A DNA stretch of 64,000 bases from Serratia fonticola (GCF_001006005.1 NZ_CP011254.1:2542001-2606000); one strand, 5' to 3'; positions 51,929 to 62,762 are shown, counted from the first letter of the stretch. Program-made: numbers and translations. The notes: generated by a model not told the origin, from the letters alone.

Positions 51929-53206
51929 ATGCAACTCTTCATGAGCCTGGTCGGTATGGTGGTCTTGATCGCCATTGCGGTGCTGCTTTCCAGCAACCGG
52001 CGCGCTATTAAACTGCGTACCGTACTCGGCGCGTTTATCATCCAGATTGGCATTGGCGCGCTGGTGCTCTATGTCCCGATCGGGCGACGTATTCTTGGTG
52101 GCATGTCGGAAGGGGTGGCAAACGTCATCGCTTACGGTAACGAGGGTATCTCTTTCATCTTTGGTGGCCTGGTTTCCGACAAAATGTTTGAAGTGTTCGG
52201 CGGTGGCGGCTTCGTGTTCGCCCTGCGTGTGTTACCGGTGATTGTGTTCTTCTCCTCGCTGATTGCGGTGCTCTATTACTTGGGCATCATGCAGGTGGTG
52301 ATTAAGCTCCTAGGCGGTGGTTTGCATAAGCTGTTGGGTACTTCGCGGACTGAGTCGCTATCAGCCACGGCCAATATTTTTGTGGGACAGACCGAAGCGC
52401 CGCTGGTGGTGCGCCCTTATATCGCCACCATGACCCAGTCGGAGCTGTTTGCCGTGATGTGCGGCGGCCTGGCTTCGGTAGCCGGTTCCGTGCTGGCGGG
52501 CTATGCCCAGATGGGCGTACCGTTGGAATACCTGATCGCCGCTTCCTTTATGGCTGCACCGGGTGGGCTGTTATTTGCCAAACTGATGGTGCCGGAAACC
52601 GAAAATACCCAAGACCGAGCCGATGCGATGAAGCTGATCGCCGAAGACGAGCGCCCGGCAAACGTCATCGATGCCGCTGCCTCTGGTGCGGCCTCTGGCA
52701 TGCAACTGGCGCTGAACGTGGGGGCGATGCTGTTGGCATTTATCGCTCTGATCGCGCTGCTTAACGGTATTCTTGGCGGTATTGGTGGCTGGTTCGATTT
52801 CCCGCAACTGTCACTGGAGCTGATCCTGGGCTGGGTGTTCTCACCAATCGCCTTCCTGATTGGTGTACCTTGGAGTGAGGCGATGGTGGCGGGTTCGTTT
52901 ATCGGCCAGAAGGTGATCGTTAACGAATTCGTGGCCTACATGAACTTTGGGGCTTACCTGCGTCCGGATGACGTGGTGGCCGCTGAGGGGCTACAGGTGC
53001 TGTCACAGCACACCAAGGCGATCATCTCCTTTGCGCTGTGCGGGTTTGCCAACCTCTCTTCCGTAGCTATCCTGCTGGGTGGTCTAGGCAGCATGGCACC
53101 AGGCCGTCGTCACGATATTGCCCGCTTCGGGTTGAAAGCGGTGGCAGCCGGTACCTTATCTAACCTGATGAGCGCCACCATCGCCGGATTCTTCCTAGCG
53201 TTGTAA
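51929..53206 (+). CDS. Concentrative nucleoside transporter (NupC/NupX/PsuT family)
   Basis: 425 aa, CNT family with about 10 membrane segments. Family motifs are [29 protein letters not shown] (Gln-Thr-Glu substrate site), [20 protein letters not shown], INGxxGGIGGWF-like, [13 protein letters not shown] and [14 protein letters not shown]. Motif variants resemble E. coli YeiM/NupX more than NupC. It imports nucleosides with H+ or Na+. It lies upstream of deoCABD and has a deo-like CRP arrangement, so uptake and catabolism are linked. The exact orthologue is uncertain. Confidence 0.9.
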   Translation: MQLFMSLVGMVVLIAIAVLLSSNRRAIKLRTVLGAFIIQIGIGALVLYVPIGRRILGGMSEGVANVIAYGNEGISFIFGGLVSDKMFEVFGGGGFVFALRVLPVIVFFSSLIAVLYYLGIMQVVIKLLGGGLHKLLGTSRTESLSATANIFVGQTEAPLVVRPYIATMTQSELFAVMCGGLASVAGSVLAGYAQMGVPLEYLIAASFMAAPGGLLFAKLMVPETENTQDRADAMKLIAEDERPANVIDAAASGAASGMQLALNVGAMLLAFIALIALLNGILGGIGGWFDFPQLSLELILGWVFSPIAFLIGVPWSEAMVAGSFIGQKVIVNEFVAYMNFGAYLRPDDVVAAEGLQVLSQHTKAIISFALCGFANLSSVAILLGGLGSMAPGRRHDIARFGLKAVAAGTLSNLMSATIAGFFLAL

Positions 53207-53560
53207 GCTATACTTGGTATCAACAACCAGGCTCCTGAAGGGGGCCTGGTTACCTGCAAAAAGGGCATTCGCCTGATGACCGCCGTCTCTTTAGTGAATT
53301 TGTGAACAATATCGCGTTATTTTGTGATGATCTTCACATATAATTCAGTTCTGTTACAGTGCTATCCTGTGTAGTGTGAATCAGAACACAAATATGCCAG
53401 AGTGATCGTGTTGAAATAGCGATGGCTGGCTATTCGAAAATCGAAGGGCTATGTGCGGTGAGAAGGATCTCAGTTGCTGGCGTGGGAAGACTATCCCGCG
53501 CGCTATCTTCAAGGAACCAAGTCCGCTCGCCAACATCAGAATGCTCAGTTGGAGAGTTTT
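53207..53560 (+). promoter_or_regulatory. deoC control region
   Basis: 354 bp. A near-perfect CRP site TGTGA-TGATCT-TCACA lies at 53323-53338, with another TGTGA at 53301. A candidate -10 TATCCT lies at 53363-53368, 33 bp from the CRP centre (class II spacing). GTGTGAATCAGAACAC (53375-53390) is a weak dyad over the start region. No clear DeoR palindrome is seen. Confidence 0.6.
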
Positions 53561-54340
53561 ATGACCGAATTAACCGCAGCAGCGCAACGTGCGCTGAACC
53601 TGATGGATTTAACCACGCTGAACGAAGATGACACCGACGAGAAAGTGATCGCGTTGTGTCGTCAGGCGAACAGCCCGGCAGGCCATACTGCCGCCATCTG
53701 TATCTATCCGCGTTTTATCCCGATTGCCCGCAAAACGCTGCGTGAGCAGGGGACGCCAGATATCCGTATCGCCACCGTCACCAACTTCCCGCATGGCAAT
53801 GATGATATCGACATCGCCGTGGCAGAAACCCGTGCGGCCATCACCTACGGTGCCGATGAAGTTGACGTGGTATTCCCTTACCGTGCCCTGATGGCCGGTA
53901 ACGAGGAAGTCGGGTTTGAGCTGGTCAAACAGTGCAAGCAGGCCTGCGCCGCTGCCAACGTGCTGCTGAAAGTGATCATCGAAACCGGTGAGCTGAAGCA
54001 GGCGGAACTGATCCGTAAAGCCTCCGAGATCTCCATCAAGGCCGGGGCTGATTTTATCAAGACCTCTACCGGTAAAGTGCCGGTCAACGCCACGCTGGAA
54101 AGCGCTGAGCTGATGATGACCGTGATCCGTGATATGGGCGTAGGCAAAACCGTTGGCTTCAAGCCAGCCGGTGGCGTGCGTACCGCAGAAGATGCTCAAC
54201 AGTATCTGCAACTTGCCGGGCGACTGCTGGGCGAAGACTGGGCCGATGCGCGCCACTTCCGCTTTGGCGCGTCGAGCCTGTTAGCCAGCCTGCTGACCAC
54301 GCTGGGGCATAGCACCCAAGCCGCTGGTAACGGTTACTGA
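53561..54340 (+). CDS. deoC: Deoxyribose-phosphate aldolase
   Basis: 259 aa, as in E. coli, from the ATG at 53561 (GGAGAG upstream). Class I aldolase barrel: [44 protein letters not shown] with the Schiff-base Lys in FIKTSTGK, and [11 protein letters not shown]. It cleaves deoxyribose-5-phosphate to acetaldehyde and glyceraldehyde-3-phosphate. It is first gene of deoCABD. A hairpin GGGGC...GCCCC (54365-54383) lies in the gap to deoA. Confidence 0.97.
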   Translation: MTELTAAAQRALNLMDLTTLNEDDTDEKVIALCRQANSPAGHTAAICIYPRFIPIARKTLREQGTPDIRIATVTNFPHGNDDIDIAVAETRAAITYGADEVDVVFPYRALMAGNEEVGFELVKQCKQACAAANVLLKVIIETGELKQAELIRKASEISIKAGADFIKTSTGKVPVNATLESAELMMTVIRDMGVGKTVGFKPAGGVRTAEDAQQYLQLAGRLLGEDWADARHFRFGASSLLASLLTTLGHSTQAAGNGY

Positions 54341-54441
54341 TTTTCTCTCACGTCTTGTTGCGTTGGGGCTGCCAAGCGGCCCCGTTAACGCAGCGCGCAG
54401 GCGTATCGAATGACTCTATTTAGCTAAAACAGGGGGCTACT

Positions 54442-55764
54442 TTGTTCTTGGCACAAGAAATAATCCGTAAAAAACGTGACGGGCAACCGTTGAGCGAAGC
54501 CGAAATCCGCTTCTTCATTAATGGCATTCGTGACAACGTGGTGTCAGAAGGGCAGATTGCTGCGCTGGCGATGACCATCTATTTCCATGACATGACCATG
54601 CCTGAGCGCGTTGCGCTGACCATGGCAATGCGTGATTCCGGCACGGTACTGGACTGGAAAAGTCTGTCGCTGAACGGCCCGATTGTGGATAAACACTCCA
54701 CCGGTGGCGTGGGCGACGTGACTTCGCTGATGCTTGGCCCGATGGTGGCAGCCTGTGGCGGCTACGTGCCGATGATTTCAGGCCGTGGCCTGGGTCACAC
54801 TGGCGGTACGCTGGACAAGCTGGAAGCGATCCCTGGCTTTGATATTTTCCCTGATGACAACGCGTTCCGTAAGATCATCAAAGACGTTGGCGTGGCGATT
54901 ATCGGCCAGACCAGTTCACTGGCTCCGGCAGACAAGCGTTTCTACGCGACGCGTGATATCACTGCTACCGTCGACTCCATTCCGCTGATCACCGGCTCTA
55001 TTCTGGCGAAGAAACTGGCCGAAGGGCTGGATGCGTTGGTTATGGACGTGAAAGTTGGCAGCGGTGCCTTTATGCCGACCTACCAGCTTTCTGACGATCT
55101 GGCGCAGGCGATCGTGGGCGTTGCGAATGGTGCTGGTTGCAAGACTACCGCGCTGCTGACTGACATGAACCAGGTGCTGGCTTCCAGCGCTGGTAATGCG
55201 GTCGAAGTGCGTGAAGCGGTACGCTTCCTGACCGGGGAATATCGCAATCCGCGTCTGCTGGAAGTGACCATGGCGTTGAGCGTGGAAATGCTGCTGTCTG
55301 GCGGCCTGGCCACCGACGACGCTGATGCGCGCGCCAAACTGCAGGCGGTGCTGGATAACGGCAAAGCGGCGGAAATCTTTGGCCGCATGGTGGCGGCGCA
55401 GAAAGGCCCAAGCGATTTTATCGAGCGTTACGACAGCTATCTGCCAGCCGCGACGTTAACCAAACCGGTTTATGCCGAGAAACCAGGTATCATTACTGCG
55501 ATGGATACCCGTGCACTGGGTATGGCTGTGGTGTCACTGGGCGGTGGCCGTCGTCGCGCGACCGACAGCATCGACTACAGCGTGGGCCTGACCGATGTGG
55601 CCCGCCTGGGCGACACTGTCGATACCCAGCGTCCATTGGCGGTGATCCATGCCAACGACGAAGAGAGCTGGCAGCAGGCGGCGGATGCGGTACGCAGCGC
55701 GATGGCTCTGGGCGACAAAGCGCCAGAAGTCACGCCGGTGGTTTACAAACGCATCTCTGAATAA
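54442..55764 (+). CDS. deoA: Thymidine phosphorylase
   Basis: 440 aa, same length as E. coli, starting at TTG (54442) with AGGGGG upstream; sequence [14 protein letters not shown] fixes this start. Type II pyrimidine-nucleoside phosphorylase: phosphate/substrate motif [34 protein letters not shown] and [13 protein letters not shown]. It converts thymidine and phosphate to thymine and deoxyribose-1-phosphate in the cytosol. It is followed by an ERIC element before deoB, so the element lies inside the operon. Confidence 0.97.
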   Translation: MFLAQEIIRKKRDGQPLSEAEIRFFINGIRDNVVSEGQIAALAMTIYFHDMTMPERVALTMAMRDSGTVLDWKSLSLNGPIVDKHSTGGVGDVTSLMLGPMVAACGGYVPMISGRGLGHTGGTLDKLEAIPGFDIFPDDNAFRKIIKDVGVAIIGQTSSLAPADKRFYATRDITATVDSIPLITGSILAKKLAEGLDALVMDVKVGSGAFMPTYQLSDDLAQAIVGVANGAGCKTTALLTDMNQVLASSAGNAVEVREAVRFLTGEYRNPRLLEVTMALSVEMLLSGGLATDDADARAKLQAVLDNGKAAEIFGRMVAAQKGPSDFIERYDSYLPAATLTKPVYAEKPGIITAMDTRALGMAVVSLGGGRRRATDSIDYSVGLTDVARLGDTVDTQRPLAVIHANDEESWQQAADAVRSAMALGDKAPEVTPVVYKRISE

Positions 55765-55809
55765 CATTTTTTAAACGTTCAATGGCAGTTTTGAATTTTG
55801 TGACTGTTT

Positions 55810-55934
55810 ATACCCAATGGATTTCGAGCTACAGCTAGGCGGCAAGTGCGTGAATCCCCAGGAGCTTACTTAAGTAAGTGACTGGGGTGAGCGCACGCAG
55901 CCAACAACACTGTAGCTTGAAAGACGCAGGGTAT
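55810..55934. repeat. ERIC element inside the deo operon
   Basis: 125 bp bounded by ATACCC / GGGTAT, containing the conserved AAGTAAGTGACTGGGG core. Located between deoA and deoB; it would fold in the polycistronic mRNA. Confidence 0.92.
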
Positions 55935-55959
55935 CAGCGTGAATACGCAGGAGAGTATG

Positions 55960-57183
55960 ATGAAACGTACGTTTATTATGGTATTAGACTCATTCGGCAT
56001 TGGCGCGAGTGAAGATGCCAAAAGCTTTGGCGATGAAGGTTCCGATACCCTTGGCCATATTGCTGCTGCCTGTGCGCGTGGCGAAGCCAACGTGGGCCGT
56101 AGCGGCCCGCTGACCTTGCCAAACCTGAGCCGTCTGGGCCTGGGCAAAGCGGCGGAAGAATCGACCGGCAAGTTCCCGGAAGGGTTGGATAAAGACGCTG
56201 AAATCATTGGTGCTTACGCCCATGCCAGCGAGCTTTCCTCCGGTAAAGATACGCCATCAGGCCACTGGGAAATTGCTGGTGTGCCAGTCTTGTTCGACTG
56301 GGGCTACTTCTCAGACGAGCACAACAGCTTCCCGCAGGAACTGCTGGACAAGCTAGTGGCGCGTGCCAACCTGCCGGGCTACCTCGGTAACTGCCATTCA
56401 TCCGGTACCGTGATCCTGGATCAACTGGGCGAAGAGCATATGAAAACCGGCAAGCCGATTTTCTATACCTCTGCGGACTCGGTGTTCCAGATTGCCTGCC
56501 ATGAAGAGACTTTCGGCCTGGATCGCCTGTACGAGCTGTGTGAGATCGCTCGTGAAGAGTTGACCGAAGGTGGCTACAACATCGGCCGTGTGATTGCCCG
56601 TCCGTTCCTGGGGAATAAACCAGGTGAGTTCCAGCGTACCGGTAACCGTCACGATCTGGCCGTGGAACCCCCGGCTCCAACCGTGCTGAAAAAGCTGGTG
56701 GATGAGAAGGGTGGCGAAGTGGTTTCCATCGGTAAGATTGCCGATATCTATGCCAACGTGGGGATCACCAAGAAGGTGAAAGCTACCGGGATCGACGCCC
56801 TGTTCGACGCCACTCTGGTCGAGATGGAAAAAGCCGGTGACAACACCATCGTGTTCACCAACTTTGTTGATTTCGACTCCTCCTACGGCCACCGCCGTGA
56901 CGTGGCTGGCTATGCTGCCGCGCTGGAGCTGTTCGACCGTCGCCTGCCAGAGCTGCTGAAGCTGGTGAAAGGGGATGACATCATCATCTTCACCGCTGAC
57001 CACGGCTGCGACCCGACCTGGCCAGGCACCGACCACACCCGTGAGCATATCCCGGTTCTGGTCTATGGCCCGAAAGTCAAACCAGGTTCGCTGGGGCATC
57101 GCGAAACCTTCGCCGACATCGGCCAGACCGTCGCCAGCTATTTTGGCGTGTCGCCGATGGATTACGGCAAATCCATGCTTTAA
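55960..57183 (+). CDS. deoB: Phosphopentomutase
   Basis: 407 aa, as in E. coli, from the second of two adjacent ATGs (55960; CAGGAG 7 bp before). Alkaline-phosphatase superfamily with MVLDSFGIG (metal-binding Asp), [13 protein letters not shown] (active-site Thr) and [27 protein letters not shown] (metal ligands). It isomerises (deoxy)ribose-1-phosphate to the 5-phosphate, feeding DeoC. An earlier start at 55939 would begin 5 bp after the ERIC element. A strong terminator follows. Confidence 0.97.
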   Translation: MKRTFIMVLDSFGIGASEDAKSFGDEGSDTLGHIAAACARGEANVGRSGPLTLPNLSRLGLGKAAEESTGKFPEGLDKDAEIIGAYAHASELSSGKDTPSGHWEIAGVPVLFDWGYFSDEHNSFPQELLDKLVARANLPGYLGNCHSSGTVILDQLGEEHMKTGKPIFYTSADSVFQIACHEETFGLDRLYELCEIAREELTEGGYNIGRVIARPFLGNKPGEFQRTGNRHDLAVEPPAPTVLKKLVDEKGGEVVSIGKIADIYANVGITKKVKATGIDALFDATLVEMEKAGDNTIVFTNFVDFDSSYGHRRDVAGYAAALELFDRRLPELLKLVKGDDIIIFTADHGCDPTWPGTDHTREHIPVLVYGPKVKPGSLGHRETFADIGQTVASYFGVSPMDYGKSML

Positions 57184-57196
57184 TACCGCTTTTAAT

Positions 57197-57227
57197 GACG
57201 CTGGCCTTCACGCCAGCGTCTTTTTTT
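57197..57227 (+). terminator. Strong rho-independent terminator between deoB and deoD
   Basis: GACGCTGGC, loop CTTCAC, GCCAGCGTC, then T7. Nine perfect base pairs and a T-run make it one of the best terminators in the window. Confidence 0.9.
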
Positions 57228-57249
57228 CCATGAATTGAGGGAAGTGATT

Positions 57250-57981
57250 ATGGCAACGCCACATATTAATGCTGAGATGGGTGATTTCGCTGACGTAGTG
57301 CTGATGCCGGGGGATCCGCTGCGGGCAAAATATATCGCAGAAACCTTCCTGGAAGGCGCGGTGGAAGTGAACAACGTGCGTGGCATGTTGGGTTTCACCG
57401 GCACCTACAAAGGTCGTAAAATCTCGGTAATGGGCCACGGCATGGGCATTCCATCCTGCTCTATCTATGCGCGTGAACTGATTGCCGAGTTTGGCGTGAA
57501 GAAAATCATCCGTGTCGGCTCTTGTGGCGCGGTGCGTGATGACGTCAAACTGCGTGATGTGGTGATCGGCATGGGGGCTTGTACCGATTCCCAGGTTAAC
57601 CGTATGCGCTTCAAAGGCCACGACTATGCGGCCATTGCGGATTTTGACATGGTGCGTAATGCGGTAGACGCTGCGGCTGCTCAGGGCATCCCTGCACGCG
57701 TGGGTAACATCTTCTCCGCCGATCTGTTCTACACGCCAGATCCGGATATGTTCCAGGTGATGAAGAAGTACGGCATCCTGGGCGTAGAGATGGAAGCGGC
57801 AGGTATCTACGGCGTAGCCGCAGAGCTGTATGAAGAGTTCGGTAGCACGGCGTTGACCATTTGCACCGTTTCCGACCATATCCTGCGTCACGAGCAGACC
57901 ACCGCAGCCGAGCGTCAGACCACCTTTAACGAGATGATCGTTATCGCGCTGGAATCTGTCCTGCTGGGCGACAAAGCGTAA
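57250..57981 (+). CDS. deoD: Purine-nucleoside phosphorylase DeoD-type
   Basis: 243 aa from the ATG at 57250 (GAGGGAAG upstream). Hexameric PNP motifs are [38 protein letters not shown] (phosphate site), [13 protein letters not shown] (ribose site) and TVSDH (Asp acid). It phosphorolyses purine (deoxy)nucleosides. It lies 22 bp after the terminator, so it is either expressed by read-through or from a promoter within deoB. A REP-like hairpin follows the stop. Confidence 0.97.
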   Translation: MATPHINAEMGDFADVVLMPGDPLRAKYIAETFLEGAVEVNNVRGMLGFTGTYKGRKISVMGHGMGIPSCSIYARELIAEFGVKKIIRVGSCGAVRDDVKLRDVVIGMGACTDSQVNRMRFKGHDYAAIADFDMVRNAVDAAAAQGIPARVGNIFSADLFYTPDPDMFQVMKKYGILGVEMEAAGIYGVAAELYEEFGSTALTICTVSDHILRHEQTTAAERQTTFNEMIVIALESVLLGDKA

Positions 57982-57990
57982 TGACTTCGC

Positions 57991-58010
57991 GGGCGCAGCA
58001 CGCTGCGCCC
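57991..58010 (+). repeat. REP-like palindrome acting as deoD terminator
   Basis: GGGCGCAGC-AC-GCTGCGCCC, 9-bp stem, followed by CATTTTATC. 10 bp after the deoD stop. Confidence 0.75.
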
Positions 58011-58117
58011 CATTTTATCTATTCACCCTTATACCAACCTTTCTAGCTAATTCTTTACCTTTCCGCTAATTAGCGCTATTACTCTATTCATCTATCTATT
58101 CACTAATCTATTCAGCG

Positions 58118-59461
58118 ATGAGCACAGTCGAAAAAATTCTGCGTAATGGACCCGCTTCTTCCCGGGAACTGACTGCCGCATTGGGGATCAGCCAACCCAC
58201 GCTATCGCGCCGTATCCGCGATTTGGCAAGATCGGTTCTGGTCATCGACAAAGGCAGATCCACGCGTTATGCGCTCAGGCGGGAGGTGGCTGGTGAGTCG
58301 TATTTCCCACTGTATCAAATCGATAAGCTGGGTAAGGCGCATCTGTTTGCCACGCTCTATTCCCTATATCCGGCAGACAGCTGCGCGGTGTTCGATGAAC
58401 AAAGCGGTGAGTGGCAGTTGTATGATGGTTTGCCTTGGTATCTGAACGATCTGCGCCCGGTAGGTTTTCTTGGCCGCGCCTGGGGGAAAGCCGTTGCACG
58501 GCGGCTAAAGTTGCCGGAAGACGTTCTGCAATGGAATGAAGAACAGCGCCTGGTAGCGCTTTGTCATTATGGTGAGGATATGAGTGGCGATCTGTTGCCG
58601 GGCGCAGAGAGTTATCAGCGTTGGTTAACGCGCGCGGCTGAAATCCCGGTACCGATGGCGGGCAAGGCCAAGTATTACGCTACGCTGTCTGCGCGCGCAT
58701 TAGCGGGGGAACTGATTGGTTCTTCTGCCGGTGGCGAGCAGCCCAAGTTTACTGCCTATGCCGAACTGTCGGGAAATCGCCGTAGTCATGTGCTGGTGAA
58801 GTTCAGTGCGGTACCGGACAACTCCATTGCGCAACGCTGGAGCGATTTGCTGATCGCTGAGTCATTGGCATTGCAAGTGGTTGCAGAGGCCGGATTGTGT
58901 TCCGCACCGACAAAGGTGTTGTTTGGCGATAACCAACAGTGTTTTTTGGAGATCGAACGATTTGACCGTATTGGTGAACATGGGCGAGTCGCTCTGGTTT
59001 CACTGGAGGCGTTGGATGCCGAGTTTAGCGGCAGCGGCGGGGCTAACTGGGTCACCGCAGCGGAAAAGCTATTGCAGCAGGGGATCATCGATCATCAAAC
59101 CTGGAAAACAATCGGTCTGTATTGGGCATTTGGCAGGCTGATCGCCAATAGCGATATGCACCAGGGGAATCTATCGTTCCTGCGTACGGAGCAGTGGCCG
59201 ATGGTATTGGCTCCGTTGTATGACATGTTGCCGATGGCGTTTGCCCCTGCCAATAGCGGTAATATGCGAGAAACAGCGGTGGAAATCAGATTGGGCAATG
59301 AGGTCAACGGCCCCATTTGGCGGCAGGCCGAGTTGATGGCGGTTGAATTCTGGCAGCGTACGGCACAACATCCGCAAATCAGCGAATCGTTCCGGGCCAT
59401 TGCTGCTCAAATGCTGGTACAGCTTCAGGCGCTGAACGATCGTATTCAGCGCTTGGCTTAA
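58118..59461 (+). CDS. yjjJ: YjjJ, HipA-like protein kinase with N-terminal wHTH
   Basis: 447 aa (E. coli 443). Residues 1-~50 form a winged helix (ASSRELTAALGISQPTLSRRIRDL). The rest is a HipA-type kinase: G-rich loop SSAGGEQPKF, HVLVKFS (ATP-binding Lys), FLEIERFDRIG, LIANSDMHQGNLSFL (catalytic Asp/Asn) and APLYDMLPM (DFD-like Asp). YjjJ/HipT kinases are toxic single-protein HipA relatives. In E. coli it also follows deoD. The stop overlaps the smp stop tail-to-tail by 4 bp. Confidence 0.9.
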   Translation: MSTVEKILRNGPASSRELTAALGISQPTLSRRIRDLARSVLVIDKGRSTRYALRREVAGESYFPLYQIDKLGKAHLFATLYSLYPADSCAVFDEQSGEWQLYDGLPWYLNDLRPVGFLGRAWGKAVARRLKLPEDVLQWNEEQRLVALCHYGEDMSGDLLPGAESYQRWLTRAAEIPVPMAGKAKYYATLSARALAGELIGSSAGGEQPKFTAYAELSGNRRSHVLVKFSAVPDNSIAQRWSDLLIAESLALQVVAEAGLCSAPTKVLFGDNQQCFLEIERFDRIGEHGRVALVSLEALDAEFSGSGGANWVTAAEKLLQQGIIDHQTWKTIGLYWAFGRLIANSDMHQGNLSFLRTEQWPMVLAPLYDMLPMAFAPANSGNMRETAVEIRLGNEVNGPIWRQAELMAVEFWQRTAQHPQISESFRAIAAQMLVQLQALNDRIQRLA

Positions 59462-60144
59462 TCTTTCTTCATCTCTTCCTGCTCTGCCGGTTTCTCGTCA
59501 TCACCATCGTCTACCGTGTTACCTTCTGCCAGCGGTGTGTTGGCGGTTAGCAGGTATGGCGACTGCTGCCAGCGGCTGCGGCGGCCTTGCAGCAGGGTAC
59601 GGGCCAGAATAATGCCGATGGCCAGCGCCAGCAGGATCATCAGGCGTAGCAGGTTGGTGGTGTTATCTACCTGTTTGGATTCGGTGGCCAGCACGTGAGT
59701 ATCCAGCGTTACGCGGATAAAGCCCAGCGGGCCATCTTTGCCCTGGATTGACTCGACGAGCTGGTGGTTGAAGTAGCTGCCTGCACGTTTGCCATCCAGC
59801 GCCAGGCGATCGCGCACGCTAATCTGCTCGCCGGAATGGGCGATCAGGGTGCCGTCCAACTGGTAGACGCTGGCGTCCAGAATACGGCTGTGATCGGTCA
59901 GCTGCGTGAGAATGCGCTCAACCTGCTGATTGTCTATGTCGCTGTCGCCATCCATCAGCGGAGTCAGGCTAAAAGCTACCTGTTTGGTCAAGGTTTGTGC
60001 CAATTCTTCCACCTGTTCCGATCGCGCCATTTGGTGGCTCAGGCTAAAATAGGAGGCACCTTGCATCAACAGCACCAGCAACGCCAGGCAAATCAGGATA
60101 ATAGCGGTGCGATGCAGGCGGAATTTCAGTTTAGCTTTAGCCAT
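59458..60144 (-). CDS. ytjB: Smp (YtjB/AhpA), membrane protein
   Basis: 228 aa. N-terminal membrane anchor (AIILICLALLVLLMQGASYF, about 13-33), a periplasmic domain (~40-160) and a second helix near 165-183 (LLRLMILLALAIGIILA). It ends in an acidic tail (DDGDDEKPAEQEEMKKD). E. coli YtjB/Smp lies divergent to serB, as here. Its function is unclear, although roles in hydrolase-related surface traits have been suggested. AGGAAG precedes the ATG. Confidence 0.9.
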   Translation of the reverse strand: MAKAKLKFRLHRTAIILICLALLVLLMQGASYFSLSHQMARSEQVEELAQTLTKQVAFSLTPLMDGDSDIDNQQVERILTQLTDHSRILDASVYQLDGTLIAHSGEQISVRDRLALDGKRAGSYFNHQLVESIQGKDGPLGFIRVTLDTHVLATESKQVDNTTNLLRLMILLALAIGIILARTLLQGRRSRWQQSPYLLTANTPLAEGNTVDDGDDEKPAEQEEMKKD

Positions 60145-60344
60145 TAGGCTTCCTTTAGGGCGGTCATCCGGGAGTCACGATTGACCACCTGGCTGTGCGG
60201 TACCGGGATGTACCAATACCGCGAGCGCATGGATGCGCTAGAGCGGCCAACTAGAGATTCATAGGGTAATATGTTGCCAGAAGCAATGGCGATAGGATAG
60301 CTTGATGCGTCGTTTTATCATGCAGTGTTATTCAGGAGTTAAGG

Positions 60345-61322
60345 ATGCCAAATAGTCTGACCTATTGCGATCTCCCCGCAGAGATCTCTCAATGGCCGGG
60401 GTTGCCCCTTTCGTTGAGCGGTGACGAAGTCATGCCGCTGGACTATCGGGCGGGCCACACCGGTTGGCTACTATATGGCAGAGAACTGGATAAAGAGCGT
60501 ATTACTCAGTTCCAGCGCAAGCTAGGGGCCGCGATGGTGATCGTGACGGCCTGGGCGGTGGAAGATTATCAGGTGGTTCGTCTGGCGGGGACGCTATCTG
60601 CGCGAGCCAAACTGTTGGCGAACGAAAACGGGCTAGACGTTGCCCCACTGGGCAAAATCCCTAACCTGCGCAAGCCGGGCCTGTTAGTGATGGATATGGA
60701 CTCGACGGCGATCCAGATTGAGTGCATTGATGAAATCGCCAAGTTGGCCGGAGTGGGCGAGCAGGTCAGTGAAGTGACCGAACGCGCGATGCGCGGCGAA
60801 CTCGATTTTACCGCTAGCCTACGCCAACGCGTGGGTACGCTGAAAGGGGCCGATGCCAATATCCTCAAACAGGTGCGTGACGAATTGCCGTTGATGCCTG
60901 GGTTGACCAGCCTGGTGCGCAAGCTGCAGGCGCTGGACTGGCACGTCGCCATTGCCTCCGGCGGCTTTACCTATTATGCCGAATACCTGCGTGACAAGCT
61001 CAAGCTGGTGGCCGTGGCCGCCAATGAGCTGGAGATCCGCGACGGTAAGCTGACCGGTGAGGTGCTGGGGCCGATCGTGGATGCGCAATTCAAGGCCGAT
61101 ACTTTGGTGGCGCTGGCAGAGAAGCTGGGGATCCCACCGCAGCAAACCGTGGCGATCGGCGACGGTGCCAACGATTTGAAAATGATGCAGGTGGCCGGGC
61201 TGGGTATTGCCTATCACGCGAAGCCTAAGGTCTATGAGAAGGCGCAGGTCTCGATCCGCCATGCCGATCTGCTGGGAGTGCTCTGTGTGCTCTGTGGCAG
61301 TTTGAAACACGATGTGAGGTAA
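60345..61322 (+). CDS. serB: Phosphoserine phosphatase
   Basis: 325 aa (E. coli 322). The N-terminal ~110 residues form a regulatory ACT-like domain. The HAD catalytic domain has the nucleophile motif DMDSTAIQIECIDEIA, the motif II Ser in ASGGFTYYAEYL and motif III GDGANDLKMM. It makes L-serine from phosphoserine, the last biosynthetic step. AGGAG precedes the ATG. radA begins 3 bp after the stop, followed by nadR, the conserved serB-radA-nadR operon. Confidence 0.97.
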   Translation: MPNSLTYCDLPAEISQWPGLPLSLSGDEVMPLDYRAGHTGWLLYGRELDKERITQFQRKLGAAMVIVTAWAVEDYQVVRLAGTLSARAKLLANENGLDVAPLGKIPNLRKPGLLVMDMDSTAIQIECIDEIAKLAGVGEQVSEVTERAMRGELDFTASLRQRVGTLKGADANILKQVRDELPLMPGLTSLVRKLQALDWHVAIASGGFTYYAEYLRDKLKLVAVAANELEIRDGKLTGEVLGPIVDAQFKADTLVALAEKLGIPPQQTVAIGDGANDLKMMQVAGLGIAYHAKPKVYEKAQVSIRHADLLGVLCVLCGSLKHDVR

Positions 61323-61325
61323 GTT

Positions 61326-62714
61326 GTGGCAAAAGCAGTAAAACGGGCGTTTGTCTGTAATGAATGCGGCGCTGACTATCCTCGCTGGCAGGGGCAATGC
61401 AGTGCCTGTCAGGCCTGGAACACCATTACAGAGGTGCGCCTGGCTTCAGTTTCCTCTTCCGCTGCCCGTAGCGAGCGTTTAAGCGGCTATGCGGGCGATG
61501 CCGGTATCAGCAAGGTGCAGAAGCTTTCGGACATCAGTCTGCAAGAGTTGCCGCGTTTCTCTACCGGCTTTCTGGAGTTTGACCGCGTACTGGGCGGCGG
61601 CGTGGTGCCAGGCAGTGCGATCCTGATCGGCGGCAACCCCGGCGCGGGGAAAAGTACGCTGCTGTTGCAGGTGCTGTGCAAACTCGCTGAGCAGATGAAA
61701 ACCCTGTACGTCACGGGTGAAGAGTCGCTGCAACAGGTCGCGATGCGTGCCCATCGTCTTGGATTGCCCACTGGCGGCCTGAACATGCTGTCGGAAACCA
61801 GCATCGAGCAGATCTGCCTGATCGCCGAGCAGGAGCAGCCGCGGCTGATGGTGATCGACTCGATCCAGGTCATGCATATGGCGGATATCCAGTCATCGCC
61901 AGGCAGCGTGGCGCAGGTGCGCGAAACGGCGGCCTATCTCACCCGCTTTGCCAAAACTCGCGGTGTGGCGATCGTGATGGTTGGCCACGTCACTAAAGAT
62001 GGCTCGCTAGCCGGGCCAAAAGTCCTCGAACACTGTATCGACTGTTCCGTGTTGCTGGATGGCGATGCAGATTCCCGTTTCCGTACGCTGCGCAGCCATA
62101 AAAACCGTTTTGGTGCGGTCAACGAGCTGGGCGTGTTCGCCATGACCGAGCAAGGGCTGCGTGAGGTGAGTAACCCTTCCGCGATCTTCCTCAGCCGGGG
62201 TGATGAAGTGACCTCCGGCAGTTCGGTGATGGTGGTCTGGGAAGGCACCAGGCCGCTGCTGGTCGAGATCCAGGCGCTGGTGGATCACTCGATGATGTCT
62301 AACCCACGCCGCGTTGCGGTGGGCCTGGAACAGAATCGTTTGGCGATCCTGCTGGCGGTGCTGCATCGTCACGGTGGCTTGCAGATGTCCGACCAAGACG
62401 TTTTTGTCAACGTGGTGGGCGGCGTCAAGGTTAGCGAAACCAGTGCCGATCTGGCGTTGCTGCTGGCGTTGGTGTCCAGCCTACGCGACCGTCCATTGCC
62501 TAACGATCTGGTGGTGTTTGGCGAAGTGGGGCTGGCAGGGGAAATCCGCCCGGTGCCTAGCGGCCAGGAGCGTATTTCCGAAGCGGCCAAACACGGTTTC
62601 AAGCGGGCGATCGTGCCACATGCCAACGTGCCGAAGAAACCACCGGCCAATATGCAGGTGTTCGGTGTCAAGAAGCTGGCGGATGCGCTGGACGTGCTGG
62701 AACAGTTTTATTAA
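61326..62714 (+). CDS. radA: DNA repair protein RadA (Sms)
   Basis: 462 aa with GTG start 3 bp after serB. A C4 zinc finger (CNECGADYPRWQGQCSAC, 11-28), a RecA-like ATPase with Walker A GGNPGAGKST, the RadA-specific SHKNRFGAVNELG (KNRFG) motif and a C-terminal Lon-like fold (FVNVVGGVKVSETSADLALLLALVSS). It is a branch-migration helicase in recombinational repair. E. coli RadA is 460 aa. Confidence 0.96.
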   Translation: MAKAVKRAFVCNECGADYPRWQGQCSACQAWNTITEVRLASVSSSAARSERLSGYAGDAGISKVQKLSDISLQELPRFSTGFLEFDRVLGGGVVPGSAILIGGNPGAGKSTLLLQVLCKLAEQMKTLYVTGEESLQQVAMRAHRLGLPTGGLNMLSETSIEQICLIAEQEQPRLMVIDSIQVMHMADIQSSPGSVAQVRETAAYLTRFAKTRGVAIVMVGHVTKDGSLAGPKVLEHCIDCSVLLDGDADSRFRTLRSHKNRFGAVNELGVFAMTEQGLREVSNPSAIFLSRGDEVTSGSSVMVVWEGTRPLLVEIQALVDHSMMSNPRRVAVGLEQNRLAILLAVLHRHGGLQMSDQDVFVNVVGGVKVSETSADLALLLALVSSLRDRPLPNDLVVFGEVGLAGEIRPVPSGQERISEAAKHGFKRAIVPHANVPKKPPANMQVFGVKKLADALDVLEQFY

Positions 62715-62744
62715 TTGCCGCCCGCTGCGCGGAATATGCTATTT

Positions 62745-62762
62745 TGTTTAGCATAATAAACG
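62745..62762 (+). promoter_or_regulatory. NadR box upstream of nadR
   Basis: TGTTTA-GCATAA-TAAACG matches the NadR operator TGTTTA-N6-TAAACA at 11 of 12 positions. It ends 9 bp before the ATG and overlaps the RBS region, so binding would block nadR initiation. Confidence 0.7.

Noticed and set aside
58060..58115. Repeated CTATTCA words before yjjJ as a direct-repeat array
   Set aside because: Irregular spacing and short imperfect units; no CRISPR-like or operator-like regularity.
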